Source: Bradyrhizobium sp. CCGUVB4N (GTDB lineage Bacteria; Pseudomonadota; Alphaproteobacteria; Rhizobiales; Xanthobacteraceae). Taken from it: DNA of 64,000 nucleotides. The notes beneath the pieces are model-generated. The model made no database searches. It was not told where the DNA came from and saw only the letters and a program-made list of their open reading frames with translations. The position numbers and the translations under genes were made by a program. This document shows, piece after piece, positions 37,985 through 46,390 of the stretch; position 1 is the stretch's first letter, and each line of letters starts with the position of its first letter. Location of the stretch: contig NZ_JANADP010000001.1 in assembly GCF_024199945.1 (NCBI RefSeq), positions 6,076,001-6,140,000 of the forward strand, read 5' to 3'.

Positions 37985-38818
37985 TTACACGCTCATCGAC
38001 ATCGAGGAAGAGGCCGAGGCAGCGGACGATCCCTGCCCCTGGCGCTGCATCATCTGCGCAAACCAGTCATAGGGCGAATTGCCTGCGCCCGAGCCATTCG
38101 AAGAGCTGGAAGCGCCCGGGACCGTCGTCGTCATCTTGAAGCCGTCGGCATAGGTGACGGTGGTGGTGGTCGAGCCGTCGGCGCCGGTCGTCGTGGTCGA
38201 GGTCGACCCGCCGCTCGACGATGACGATGAGGAGTCCGAGCCGCTGCCGGACGCATCGTCCGAGCTGCTCGCAGCCTGCGCGTGATGGTGGCCGCCGTGA
38301 TGGCCGCTGCCCTTCAGCGCCTTCGACATCTCGTCGAGGCTGACGCTGCCGTCGGAATTGCCATCGAGCTTGGAGAACACGTCGTCGGCCTGCGCCAGAT
38401 TGGTGCCGCCGGCGCCCAGTGCGTTCTCGAACTCGGACTTGCTGATCTGGCCGTCGCCATTGGCGTCGAGCTGCGAGAACAGATCCTTCAACGCATCGTC
38501 CCGGCTCGTCGACGTCGAGGACGTCGCGCTCGACGATGTGGAGCTGGTCGAGCTGGACGTAGCACTCGTGCTGTCCGACGACTGGCTTTGCGCGGCGATC
38601 AGCGCGCTCATCGTCTCCGGCGAGATCTGCGCGCAATTGCCGGAATTGACCGACGAGGTCGCACCACTGCTGGTGCTGTTGCTGCTGGTGTCGATCGCGA
38701 ACGGATCGGTCGCTCCTTGCGACGACCCCGTCTTCTGGGTCGACGACGAGGACTTCGAGTTCGTCAGCGATTGAATCGCATCAAGCGCACTCGAGACGGC
38801 GCCAAGCGCAAACAACAT
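37985..38818 (-). CDS. Ser/Thr-rich EF-hand protein
   Basis: A 277-residue protein from ATG 38818 (TTGGAG 7 bases upstream). It is very rich in Ser/Thr (long SSTSSTSSS-type runs) and carries two EF-hand loops: DANGDGQISKSEF and DGNSDGSVSLDEM (about residues 115-160), which should bind calcium. A His cluster follows (GHHGGHHHAQ). The C-terminus has the repeat TTTTGADGSTTTTVTYADGFKM. No clear signal peptide is seen; its location is uncertain. Confidence 0.82.
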   Translation of the reverse strand: MLFALGAVSSALDAIQSLTNSKSSSSTQKTGSSQGATDPFAIDTSSNSTSSGATSSVNSGNCAQISPETMSALIAAQSQSSDSTSATSSSTSSTSSSATSSTSTSRDDALKDLFSQLDANGDGQISKSEFENALGAGGTNLAQADDVFSKLDGNSDGSVSLDEMSKALKGSGHHGGHHHAQAASSSDDASGSGSDSSSSSSSGGSTSTTTTGADGSTTTTVTYADGFKMTTTVPGASSSSNGSGAGNSPYDWFAQMMQRQGQGSSAASASSSMSMSV

Positions 38819-39071
38819 TGCACAACTCCAACCCATGCGGCATGCCGCAGCCAATGTTCTGGCCGTAAGGTCAGCAAGCGACGTGCCAGCGCGAAAAGCT
38901 CAATGAAATCCGTGTCCGCCTCGCTTCTCAGGACCGGGGAACATCGGCAATTCGTGCCGCCGACGGCAGAATTTTCCGCCCACAGGAAGCTCGCCCTCCC
39001 TGCATTGCCCGGCTGAGAGGCCCATGTTAGGCGAGGCCATTCGCCCCCATGCCGCCACGGGAAACAGCGCC

Positions 39072-39773
39072 ATGACCCAAGCCTTCGCCCCCCGCCCCCT
39101 GGCAATCGCGCCCTCGATCCTCGCCTCGGATTTCTCCAGGCTCGGCGAGGAGGTGCGCGCGGTGGACGCCGCGGGTGCCGACTGGATCCATCTCGACGTG
39201 ATGGACGGCCACTTCGTTCCCAATATTTCGTACGGCCCCGACGTCATCAAGGCGATGCGCCCGCACACCAAGAAGGTGTTCGACGCGCATCTGATGATCT
39301 CGCCCTGCGATCCCTATCTCGAGGCCTTTGCCAAGGCCGGCTGCGACCACATCACCGTGCATGCCGAAGCGGGTCCGCATTTGCACCGCTCGCTCCAGGC
39401 GATCCGCGCGCTCGGCAAGAAGGCCGGCGTCTCGCTCAATCCGGGCACGCCGATCAGCGCGCTCGAATACGTGCTTGACCTGGTCGACCTCGTGCTGGTG
39501 ATGTCGGTCAATCCGGGCTTCGGCGGCCAGGCCTTCATCCGCTCCGCGATCGGCAAGGTCAGCGACATCCGTGCGATGATTGCCGGCCGGCCGATCGACA
39601 TCGAGGTCGATGGCGGCGTCGGCCCCGACAATGCGGGCGCGCTGGCAGCGGCCGGCGCCAATGCCTTCGTCGCCGGCACCTCCGTGTTCAAAGGCGGCAC
39701 GCAGGACGCCTACAGGACCAACATGGCGGCGATCCGCAACGCGGCGCTCGGGGCCCGCGGCGAAGCGATCTGA
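39072..39773 (+). CDS. rpe: Ribulose-phosphate 3-epimerase
   Basis: A 233-residue TIM-barrel epimerase. Metal and catalytic residues lie in LAIAPSILASDF, WIHLDVMDGHFVPNI (catalytic Asp), FDAHLMI, VMSVNPGFGGQ and DIEVDGGVGPDN (second catalytic Asp). It interconverts ribulose-5-P and xylulose-5-P in the pentose phosphate and Calvin cycles. ATG 39072 is chosen; an in-frame ATG at 39024 is possible. No other cbb genes flank it, so it is probably the housekeeping copy. Confidence 0.95.
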   Translation: MTQAFAPRPLAIAPSILASDFSRLGEEVRAVDAAGADWIHLDVMDGHFVPNISYGPDVIKAMRPHTKKVFDAHLMISPCDPYLEAFAKAGCDHITVHAEAGPHLHRSLQAIRALGKKAGVSLNPGTPISALEYVLDLVDLVLVMSVNPGFGGQAFIRSAIGKVSDIRAMIAGRPIDIEVDGGVGPDNAGALAAAGANAFVAGTSVFKGGTQDAYRTNMAAIRNAALGARGEAI

Positions 39774-39900
39774 AGCACACGCCATCGCTCGATCAACCGG
39801 CAAGGGTCGCGACTCGTCGCGACTCCTGGCGCGCCGCAGCGCGCAATAGTTAAAATTACAACCTCTTTCCGTACTCCTCCGGACTTCCCTGATTCGCGCA

Positions 39901-39917
39901 AATCACTGCTAGTGATT
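39901..39917. promoter_or_regulatory. Perfect 7-bp inverted repeat before a mini-gene
   Basis: AATCACT-gct-AGTGATT lies 27 bases upstream of the small ORF at 39944. It may be an operator or a small hairpin in its leader. No regulator is linked. The remainder of 39774-39943 shows only an AT-rich patch (AGTTAAAATTACAAC). Confidence 0.35.
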
Positions 39918-39943
39918 CTTGCCTGTTTTCACGGGAGCACATC

Positions 39944-40078
39944 ATGACGACGACCCTGGTTTGGACTGGCGTGGCGTTGTGGCTTGGTTTTTGTGCGTTT
40001 GTTGTGTTTGGCCCGTCGGCCGGACCAGTGCAGGTCCCGGTGCGCTCGGTTCGTAACATCCGTCGCGACCGGATCTGA
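39944..40078 (+). CDS. Small single-pass membrane protein
   Basis: A 44-residue ORF with ATG 39944 and GGGAG seven bases upstream. Residues 4-24 are a hydrophobic helix (TLVWTGVALWLGFCAFVVFG); the tail PVRSVRNIRRDRI is basic, so the C-terminus probably faces the cytoplasm. Codon use in the helix (GTT, TTT, TTG) is less GC-rich than neighbours. No family recognised. Confidence 0.45.
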   Translation: MTTTLVWTGVALWLGFCAFVVFGPSAGPVQVPVRSVRNIRRDRI

Positions 40079-40082
40079 CACC

Positions 40083-40262
40083 GTGCAATTCGCACTCGTG
40101 AAGCGTCAGCCGAAACGCAGGTGCCGTCTCCCGCGGCGTCCGCATCCGGATCTCGATTTCTTCTTCGGCCGGCTCGAACGCCCCGAAGGCGATATTCGCG
40201 AGGATCCGGTCGCCGACACGGCGGACCTCGACTACCCGCTCCGGTCACCACACCGGTACTGA
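40083..40262 (+). CDS. Possible small basic protein
   Basis: A 59-residue frame opening at GTG 40083, 4 bases after the preceding mini-gene. It begins MQFALVKRQPKRRCRLPRR (Arg/Lys-rich) and ends in an acidic half (DIREDPVADTADLDY). There is no clear ribosome site. It could be translated by coupling with the upstream ORF, or be spurious. Confidence 0.3.
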   Translation: MQFALVKRQPKRRCRLPRRPHPDLDFFFGRLERPEGDIREDPVADTADLDYPLRSPHRY

Positions 40263-40286
40263 AATTCTAAACTGGACTCTGAACTA

Positions 40287-40478
40287 ATGAAGCCGCACTG
40301 CCCGAACTGCCTGAAGGAAATGACCAAAGCGTCAGCGTCGCGTAACCTCTTCAATTGCGAACCCTGCCGCGAGATCATTCAGTACTTCGGCGGCGGCGCG
40401 GATCACGGCGAGCCGGGACCTCAATTCTCCTGGCCGATCCGCCGCAAGCGTTCGGTCCAAACCGCCTGCGCGGCGTGA
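40287..40478 (+). CDS. Small zinc-ribbon-like protein
   Basis: A 63-residue protein starting MKPHCPNCLKEM and continuing FNCEPCREIIQYFGGG. The two CxxC pairs (C5, C8, C24, C27) form a likely zinc ribbon. The C-terminus is basic (RRKRS). It is convergent with the kinase-UspA gene, ending 6 bases from its stop. No family is recognised beyond the zinc ribbon. Confidence 0.55.
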   Translation: MKPHCPNCLKEMTKASASRNLFNCEPCREIIQYFGGGADHGEPGPQFSWPIRRKRSVQTACAA

Positions 40479-40484
40479 TCGTCC

Positions 40485-41918
40485 CTAGCCCCACACCACG
40501 CCGGCGTCTGGTTTCGCCGCCGCCATCCGCGGCGGCCGCACGACGGTGACGGTGCAGGTCGCCTCTGCAGCCACCTTGGCCGAGACGCTGCCGAGCCAGG
40601 TACGCCTGAACGAATTCTGCCGCGCCCCGATGATGAGGTGGTCGACCGAGTTCATCTCGGCGAATTCCAGCAGGGCCGTGGCGGGATCGACGGCTTCCAG
40701 CACATGAACCGACAGCCGGCTTTCGTCGAGCTTCAAGGGCGTAGCCCAATGCCGGAGCGCAACGAGGCGGTCGATGTGCTTGTTGGAGCCCTGCTCGTCC
40801 AGCGTCTTGTCGACCGCAATGCGATTGAGCTTCAGCACATTGACACAGGTGAGCCGTGCTGACGGCAAGGTTGTCAGGATGCGTTCCGTGGTGACCCGCA
40901 GCGCCTCGTTCAGCTCCGGCGCACCCTCCGCCGTGTCGAGCGCGACCGCGACGATCGGGCTCATCGCCATTTGAGTCGCGAGGTCCGATCTCGCGCCCGG
41001 CTGTTTGACGTCGGGATTGAAACGGCGCCGCCAGGCGACACTGAGCGGATCGCGCTTCGTCCGCTCCGCGCGCGCAGTGAGCTTGACCAGGTCCGGATGG
41101 GTCAGATCGAACGCGAGCTGGGCGGCCGTCGGATAGCGCCAGTCCGGCTCGATCTCGAGGCACCGCAGTACCACCTCCTGGAGCCAGGGCGGATAGTCCG
41201 GACGAAGTGCGCGCGGCGGATAGGGATCACGCCACAACCGGCGCCGGATCGCGCGCAGCGTCTCGCCCTCGCCAAACGGACGTTCGCCGGTGGTGAAGAA
41301 ATACAGCAGCACACCGAGCGAAAACAGATCGCTGCGCGGATCGTCGCGCACGCCCCGAAGCCGCTCCGGCGCCATATAGGGCGCGGTGCCGTAAGGCAGG
41401 CGGAACTCCGCCTGCAACAGATCGGGCAGATGGTTGTGATGCGACAGGCCGAAGTCGATCAGCACCGCCTCACCATCGTCCCGGAACATGATGCTGCTCG
41501 GCTTGATGTCGTGATGGATCACGTTCTGCCGGTGCAGATCGGCGAGCGCGGTCGCGATCTTCGCGACGAGCAGCCGGACTTCGTCGTAAGGCAGCGGCAG
41601 GTCGGGCAGCCGCTTGTAGAGTGTCGTCCCCGAAATGCGCTCGATCACGGCGTAGGCCTGATGCGCGAAATCGCCGGTGCCGTAGCAATGCGGCACATGG
41701 GGGCCCGTCAGGCGGGGCAGGATCATCATCTCCATCTCGAAGGAGACGATCGCCGCCGGGTCCTCGCCCTCGGACGCTCGCGGAATCTTCATCAGCAGCG
41801 GCGCGTCGATATCGGCACGCGTGACGGTCCAGAGCGTCGCCATGCCGCCGGCATGCACGCATTCGCCGATGGTGTAGCCGTCGATGACGGCGCCGGGTTT
41901 GACCAGGGGTATCGGCAT
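40485..41918 (-). CDS. Ser/Thr protein kinase fused to UspA domain
   Basis: A 477-residue fusion. Residues 14-280 are a Hanks-type kinase: ATP Lys44 (LLMKIPRA), catalytic loop I134-HHD-IKPSS (D137, K139), DFG at 155-157 and APE in APYMAPERLRG. The usual HRD Arg is His136 and the metal-binding Asn (D+5) is Ser142, so activity may be altered. From about 325 to 465 is a UspA-like domain (VAVALDTAEGAPELNEALRV; ends DHLIIGARQNSFRRTWLGSVSAKVAAEATCTVTVV, an ATP-binding-type glycine loop variant). It is the last gene of a five-gene set with a phosphoesterase and channel-like proteins. Confidence 0.9.
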   Translation of the reverse strand: MPIPLVKPGAVIDGYTIGECVHAGGMATLWTVTRADIDAPLLMKIPRASEGEDPAAIVSFEMEMMILPRLTGPHVPHCYGTGDFAHQAYAVIERISGTTLYKRLPDLPLPYDEVRLLVAKIATALADLHRQNVIHHDIKPSSIMFRDDGEAVLIDFGLSHHNHLPDLLQAEFRLPYGTAPYMAPERLRGVRDDPRSDLFSLGVLLYFFTTGERPFGEGETLRAIRRRLWRDPYPPRALRPDYPPWLQEVVLRCLEIEPDWRYPTAAQLAFDLTHPDLVKLTARAERTKRDPLSVAWRRRFNPDVKQPGARSDLATQMAMSPIVAVALDTAEGAPELNEALRVTTERILTTLPSARLTCVNVLKLNRIAVDKTLDEQGSNKHIDRLVALRHWATPLKLDESRLSVHVLEAVDPATALLEFAEMNSVDHLIIGARQNSFRRTWLGSVSAKVAAEATCTVTVVRPPRMAAAKPDAGVVWG

Positions 41919-41924
41919 CGGCTT

Positions 41925-42665
41925 CTAGCGCCCCTCCGACAGCCGGTCGGCGAGCCAGTGCGGCAGGCCGTTCGCACGGATCCGGCTCGCCGCGGTCGCG
42001 ACGTCATAGGGCGCGCGGCAATACGTGACCTGGCATGAGACCGTGTCGAACAGCGCGAACGCCGCCGATGGATCACCGTCACGCGGCTGGCCGACCGCGC
42101 CGAGCACGGCCAGCCATTGCCGCCCGCGCAGGAGCGGCACGGACACATCGGTCTTCGGCACGAGTCCCGTCATCTTCGCCGTCACCGACATCGAATAGAG
42201 CGCGGGACGGTGAATGTGGCCGCAGAAGGTGACGTGGGCGGGGGTCGATATCAGGCTCCTGGCGGCGTCCGCCGTCGAGCGAATGTAGTGCCAGCGCTGG
42301 GGATGAGACGCCTCCGAGTGCACGAACAGGCGATCACCGTCCTCGACGAGCATCGGCAGCTCGGCGAGAAACCGGCGCTGCGCGACGTCGAGCCGTCCGC
42401 GCGTCCATTCCATCGCGATCTGGGCTTCATTGTTCATGGTTTCGGACGAGGAGTTCACCGCCTGGTCGTGATTACCGCGGACGGCGACGGCCCCCTGGGC
42501 GACCAGCTCCATCGCGGTATCCACGACCCATTCCGGATCGGCACCATAGCCGACGAAATCGCCGAGCATGACGAAGCGCTCCGCACCCCTGGCGCGGGCC
42601 GCCTTCAGGCATGCCTCGAACGCCTGCCGGTTGCCGTGGATATCCGAGAAGACAGCGAGAAGCAC
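41925..42665 (-). CDS. Calcineurin-like metallophosphoesterase
   Basis: A 246-residue phosphoesterase with all five metal motifs: FSDIHGNRQAF, LGDFVGYG, VRGNHDQ, LFVHSEASH and FCGHIHRP. GTG 42665 is the start, with GGTGGAGGG close upstream. The C-terminal region SAAFALFDTVSCQVTYCRAPYD matches YfcE/DUF-type phosphoesterases. It ends 6 bases before the kinase-UspA gene. Next to a Ser/Thr kinase it could be the opposing phosphatase, though nucleotide or diester substrates are equally possible. Confidence 0.9.
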   Translation of the reverse strand: MLLAVFSDIHGNRQAFEACLKAARARGAERFVMLGDFVGYGADPEWVVDTAMELVAQGAVAVRGNHDQAVNSSSETMNNEAQIAMEWTRGRLDVAQRRFLAELPMLVEDGDRLFVHSEASHPQRWHYIRSTADAARSLISTPAHVTFCGHIHRPALYSMSVTAKMTGLVPKTDVSVPLLRGRQWLAVLGAVGQPRDGDPSAAFALFDTVSCQVTYCRAPYDVATAASRIRANGLPHWLADRLSEGR

Positions 42666-42782
42666 GCACCCTCCACCCTCAAACTCCTAATTGACGCCGA
42701 TAAAGCCAATTTGAGGGAGGCGGGCAAGATGCGCCAGCGCGGGGCGGTTGACCAGCGCCGCGCTGACGTGATGGTGAAGAGC

Positions 42783-43388
42783 CTATTCCTCGTCCTTGGG
42801 CGGCATCCGGGGCGGCGGAATTGGCGTGAACACCGCGCCTTGCGCACCGGCCGGCGGGGCGTTGAACTCCCCGGTCGAGGAATCGCCGCCGCTGGTCTCG
42901 AGGATGACCTTGGGCGTCACGTATTCCCGGACCATATCGATCAGGCTGCCCTCGCCGCCGCCGAAATCCGCCGCGCGTCCGCCTTGCGGGTGGCCGGCCG
43001 CGATCTCGTTCTCGGCTGCATGGGTCTTATCCGCCAGGGTGTCGTTGTAGGGAACGCGGAAGGCGCGCGGGATGCCGCTCGGACGATGATCCTCGTCGAG
43101 TTCCTCGACCCACAGATAGATCGAGCCGGGATCGCCCTCCAGCGAATGCGGCTCGACGATCCGCGCCTTGAGCAGCTTGAAGTTGGCAGGCAGCCGGTCG
43201 GTGCTGGCCCAGCCGAGCAGCCCGCGCATTTCGGTGAAGCTGACGACATAGAAGGCGCTGGTCACCACCACTGCGACAGCCTTGAGCGACCAGTGCAGCC
43301 GCGCATAGACCAGCACGACCAGCAGCAGCGCGCCGATCACGGCATAGGCAACAGACAGCGTGAGGATGACCGTCTGCAGATTAATCAC
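42783..43388 (-). CDS. Two-helix membrane protein of unknown family
   Basis: A 201-residue protein starting at GTG 43388, overlapping the stop of the preceding gene by 8 bases. Two N-terminal helices (about 9-28 and 35-51) are followed by a soluble domain (SLEGDPGSIYLWVEELDEDHRPSGIPRAF) and a Pro-rich tail (TPIPPPRMPPKDEE). The soluble part is probably a beta domain. No family recognised. Translational overlap with the TM-anchored protein and ExbB-like gene implies one complex. The 117 bases to the phosphoesterase gene contain no gene. Confidence 0.7.
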   Translation of the reverse strand: MINLQTVILTLSVAYAVIGALLLVVLVYARLHWSLKAVAVVVTSAFYVVSFTEMRGLLGWASTDRLPANFKLLKARIVEPHSLEGDPGSIYLWVEELDEDHRPSGIPRAFRVPYNDTLADKTHAAENEIAAGHPQGGRAADFGGGEGSLIDMVREYVTPKVILETSGGDSSTGEFNAPPAGAQGAVFTPIPPPRMPPKDEE

Positions 43389-44067
43389 GGCGGATCCTCT
43401 TTACGTTCGCGCTCACACCGGTGCTCGGGTCGAGGTCGGCCCCATTGCGCCAGGTGCTGCGAAAGGTCTCCATCAGCGATTTCGGCCTTTGGCTGACATC
43501 GATGACCTTGCCCTCGGCATCGAGCCGGAACCGCACTGCCGTTTTCTCGTCACCGGTGTGGTCGAGCGTGAACTTGTTGTCGAAGACCACCTGCGCGGTC
43601 GGATTGAGTTTCTGCACCTTCACATTGGCCGTGACAGGCTCACCTGTCGTGGCGACGAAATGCGAGACGTTGACGGTGTATTCACCGGGCACGATACCGC
43701 GCAACGTCACGATCTCCTCGCGAATGGGCGAAGCGATCTTCTTGCCGGCGACCATGATGAAGTCGTTGGCCCCGCCGCGATCGTCGCGGTCGAGCGTGAG
43801 GAAGCCGGCCTCGCGGTGGCGATACCAGGCGATGTTGCCGGCGGGGTCCTGCACGAACAGGTCGAGATCGTCCGGGTGATTGTCCGGCCAGTCCAGCGTG
43901 ATCATGAACTCGGCCTTGGAGTCGATCTTGCCCTCCTTGGCATCCGGGGAGACCGCAAGCAGCGCAAGGAAGAACAGGAAGGCGACCACCTGGAGCGCCT
44001 TGAACAACATCACGCCCAAGGGATCGAACTGCTCCTCGCGCGGATAGAGCCCGAAATCATCCATCAT
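43381..44067 (-). CDS. Single-pass membrane protein with periplasmic beta domain, partner of the ExbB-like channel
   Basis: A 228-residue protein from ATG 44067; its start overlaps the stop of the ExbB-like gene (ATGATGA). After a short cytoplasmic start (DDFGLYPREEQFDPLG) there is one helix (about 17-39) with Asp15 at its cytoplasmic edge, like the proton-binding Asp of ExbD/MotB. The rest is predicted periplasmic with beta character (MITLDWPDNHPDDLDLFVQDPAGNIAWY; GEYTVNVSHFVATTGEPVTANVKVQ). No OmpA-type peptidoglycan-binding domain is seen. Probably the stator partner of the channel protein. Confidence 0.75.
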   Translation of the reverse strand: MMDDFGLYPREEQFDPLGVMLFKALQVVAFLFFLALLAVSPDAKEGKIDSKAEFMITLDWPDNHPDDLDLFVQDPAGNIAWYRHREAGFLTLDRDDRGGANDFIMVAGKKIASPIREEIVTLRGIVPGEYTVNVSHFVATTGEPVTANVKVQKLNPTAQVVFDNKFTLDHTGDEKTAVRFRLDAEGKVIDVSQRPKSLMETFRSTWRNGADLDPSTGVSANVKRIRRD

Positions 44068-44834
44068 GACGGCGTTCCAGCGCCTTTGCGCTCGAGCACC
44101 GGCGTCACATAGGTCTCGGTCAGCACCACGGCATCGGAGAACACCCGCTGGGTCGCGGAATCCAGCATGTAGTACTGGATGCGGACCAGGATGGAACCGA
44201 CGAGGCCGGCCAGCGTCGTGTACATCGCAACCGCCATGCCGTCGCTCATCAGCCCCATCGAGGAGCGCATCGCGACCTTGTCGGCGGCATCCAGTCCGGC
44301 GATCGGCGCCAGCATGATGATGAAACCGATGATGGTGCCGAGCAGGCCGAGCTTCATCAGCGTGTCGGAGACGAAGGCTCCGAACCCGTTGGAGCCGCGG
44401 AGCCGGTCGGCGAGCGTCCGCAGCAGCAGCGTCTGATCGACCGGCCGGTAATCCTGCGCGGCGGCCTTGGTCACGAGGCTCTCGATGTGATCCCGCACCA
44501 ACCCGCGCGGCAGCGCAGGCGCGCTCGCATCGAGCACCCTGCTGCCGTCGGGCGCTGCCAGCACCGTGCGGCACCGCCGTGCGGCCGCCCCCTCACGCGC
44601 AATCGCCCGCGTGCGCAGGAAGCAATGACCGCAGGTCAGGATATAGAGCACCGCGATCACGCTCGAAATGTAGGTGCGGTCCGAGGTCAGCATCAGATGG
44701 ATCAGGCCGAACCGCCACAGCAGCACCACGGCAAAGATCGATAGCCCCGTGAAGATCATCCAGAACAGCAGCGCGCTGCGCTCGGATGGGTCGGTCGCCG
44801 TGTTCGCGATCGGTCCAATCGTCATCGAACTCAT
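44064..44834 (-). CDS. MotA/TolQ/ExbB-type proton channel protein
   Basis: A 256-residue membrane protein with AGGAG before ATG 44834. It has helices at about 20-42, 53-70, 158-180 and 195-218. The family signature is LMKLGLLGTIIGFIIMLAPIAGLD followed by SSMGLMSDGMAVAMYTTLAGLVGSIL, as in the TM2-TM3 pore helices of ExbB/TolQ/MotA. It should form a pentameric H+ (or Na+) channel with the Asp-bearing partner encoded next. It heads the five-gene unit and is divergent from the NarL-type sensor kinase. Confidence 0.88.
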   Translation of the reverse strand: MSSMTIGPIANTATDPSERSALLFWMIFTGLSIFAVVLLWRFGLIHLMLTSDRTYISSVIAVLYILTCGHCFLRTRAIAREGAAARRCRTVLAAPDGSRVLDASAPALPRGLVRDHIESLVTKAAAQDYRPVDQTLLLRTLADRLRGSNGFGAFVSDTLMKLGLLGTIIGFIIMLAPIAGLDAADKVAMRSSMGLMSDGMAVAMYTTLAGLVGSILVRIQYYMLDSATQRVFSDAVVLTETYVTPVLERKGAGTPS

Positions 44835-45015
44835 GCTGCACTGCTCCTGACCTGCGATTCCACCCCGATTAGATCAAAGCCGCCGCATCCGGTCCAAAGA
44901 CCCATGCCCAATCCGGCTTGGGAAATTTGCCCGAGCTGCAATCTTGCGGTGCCCTGCAATTGGCAAGGCGCGACGGCGTTGTTAGGCTGAGCTTACCAAA
45001 CTTTGGGGTGATCGC

Positions 45016-46383
45016 ATGCGCCTCGTGCTTCAGCTTGTCGCCCGTCTGCTTCTCATCGTTGCGCTCTGCCTGGGCGCGGCGACCATATGGGCCACGTTCG
45101 ATGCCTATCGCAGCGTCGACCGGGCGACTGCGACGTCCGCGCAGCGGGTCGCGCAGGCGCTTCAGGGGCTGTATTGGCACGAGCTCTTGCTGCGCAGCAG
45201 CAGAATGCGCGAGCATCTCATGCCGGTTCCGGAGTGGCGAACGCTGGAAACGATGAAGCTGATCTCGCCCGGCGTCTGTGTCGAGTTCCAGCCGGCGACT
45301 GCATTCGAAAAGCCGCTGTGCGGCCAGAGCCAGGGGATTGGCAGGGTGCCGCCACGCTGGTTCGCGTCCATCGTTCCGACCTTCCTCGGCAGCCACGCCG
45401 AGGTGGTACGGCCGGTCAGCCCCCGGGCGGCGGCCGCCGGAACGGTGGTTGCGACACCGGATCAAGCGGCCGCAATCTCGCTCGCCTGGGAGTACATTCT
45501 CAATGTGATCGACGTCGCGCTGCTGATGGCGGCGGCGATCGCCCTGCTCGCCTCGCTCGCGATCGCGCACACGCTGGCACCGGCGCGGGCCATTGTGCTT
45601 GCCCTGCAACGCATGGCGCGCGGCCAGTATCGCACCAAGCTGCCGCGCTTCCGCTCCATGGAGCTCGGGATGATCGGCGGGGCCGTCGATGCACTGGGCA
45701 GCCGGCTGGAAGAATCCGTCGAACAACGCGCGGCGCTGACACGGCGCCTGATCGAGATCCGTGACGATGAGCGGCGCGCGCTCGCCCGCGAACTGCACGA
45801 CGAGTTCGGGCAAAATCTCTCCGCCATCCTCGCTTTCGCCAACACGATCGAGACGGCGAGTACGAAAGACAGGGATCATGGCATCGCGCAGGACGCGCGC
45901 ATGATCTCGCAGGCCACGCACCATCTGATGGCCTCGCTGCGCGACGCACTGAAGCGCCTGCGCAATCCACTGCCCGAGGAGCTCGGGCTGGAAGCCAGCC
46001 TCGTCAACCTCGTCGACAGCTGGCGCTCGCAGAGCGCGACGCAGCCGACGATCCAGCTCGACCTCAAGGGCGACCTCACCGACATCAGCGGTCCGGCCGC
46101 CACGACCGCCTATCGCGTCGCCCAAGAATGCCTGACCAATGCGCTGCGCCACGGTGCGGCCCGCGAGATCTCGTTGCACGTCGAACGCTGCGCAGGCGAG
46201 GACGATGCGCTGCTGATCCGCGTCGAGGATGACGGCGGCGGCGATGCGGCGCGCGTGGCGCGCTCGGCCGGTTTCGGCCTCACCGGCATCCGCGAGCGTG
46301 TCGCAGCCGCCGGCGGATCATTGTCGATCCTGCCCGCAAGCCGCGGGCTCAGCGTCGCCGCGACGATCCCGCTTGCCGCATGA
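45016..46383 (+). CDS. NarX/UhpB-type sensor histidine kinase
   Basis: A 455-residue kinase with an N-terminal helix (5-27), a periplasmic sensor of about 120 residues with cysteines (PGVCVEF and KPLCGQSQ), a second helix (about 160-185), a HAMP-like linker, the HisKA_3 box (LARELHDEFGQNLSAIL, His phosphoacceptor) and a HATPase domain (RVAQECLTNALRHG, RVEDDGGG, GLTGIRERVAAAGG). It pairs with the LuxR-type regulator encoded 7 bases downstream. The signal is unknown. Confidence 0.92.
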   Translation: MRLVLQLVARLLLIVALCLGAATIWATFDAYRSVDRATATSAQRVAQALQGLYWHELLLRSSRMREHLMPVPEWRTLETMKLISPGVCVEFQPATAFEKPLCGQSQGIGRVPPRWFASIVPTFLGSHAEVVRPVSPRAAAAGTVVATPDQAAAISLAWEYILNVIDVALLMAAAIALLASLAIAHTLAPARAIVLALQRMARGQYRTKLPRFRSMELGMIGGAVDALGSRLEESVEQRAALTRRLIEIRDDERRALARELHDEFGQNLSAILAFANTIETASTKDRDHGIAQDARMISQATHHLMASLRDALKRLRNPLPEELGLEASLVNLVDSWRSQSATQPTIQLDLKGDLTDISGPAATTAYRVAQECLTNALRHGAAREISLHVERCAGEDDALLIRVEDDGGGDAARVARSAGFGLTGIRERVAAAGGSLSILPASRGLSVAATIPLAA

Positions 46384-46390
46384 GGCCGTC

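Noticed and set aside
40485..44834. Known Zorya defence system
   Set aside because: No ZorB-type peptidoglycan-binding domain and no ZorC, ZorD or ZorE nuclease or helicase are seen, so the locus is not a standard Zorya system.
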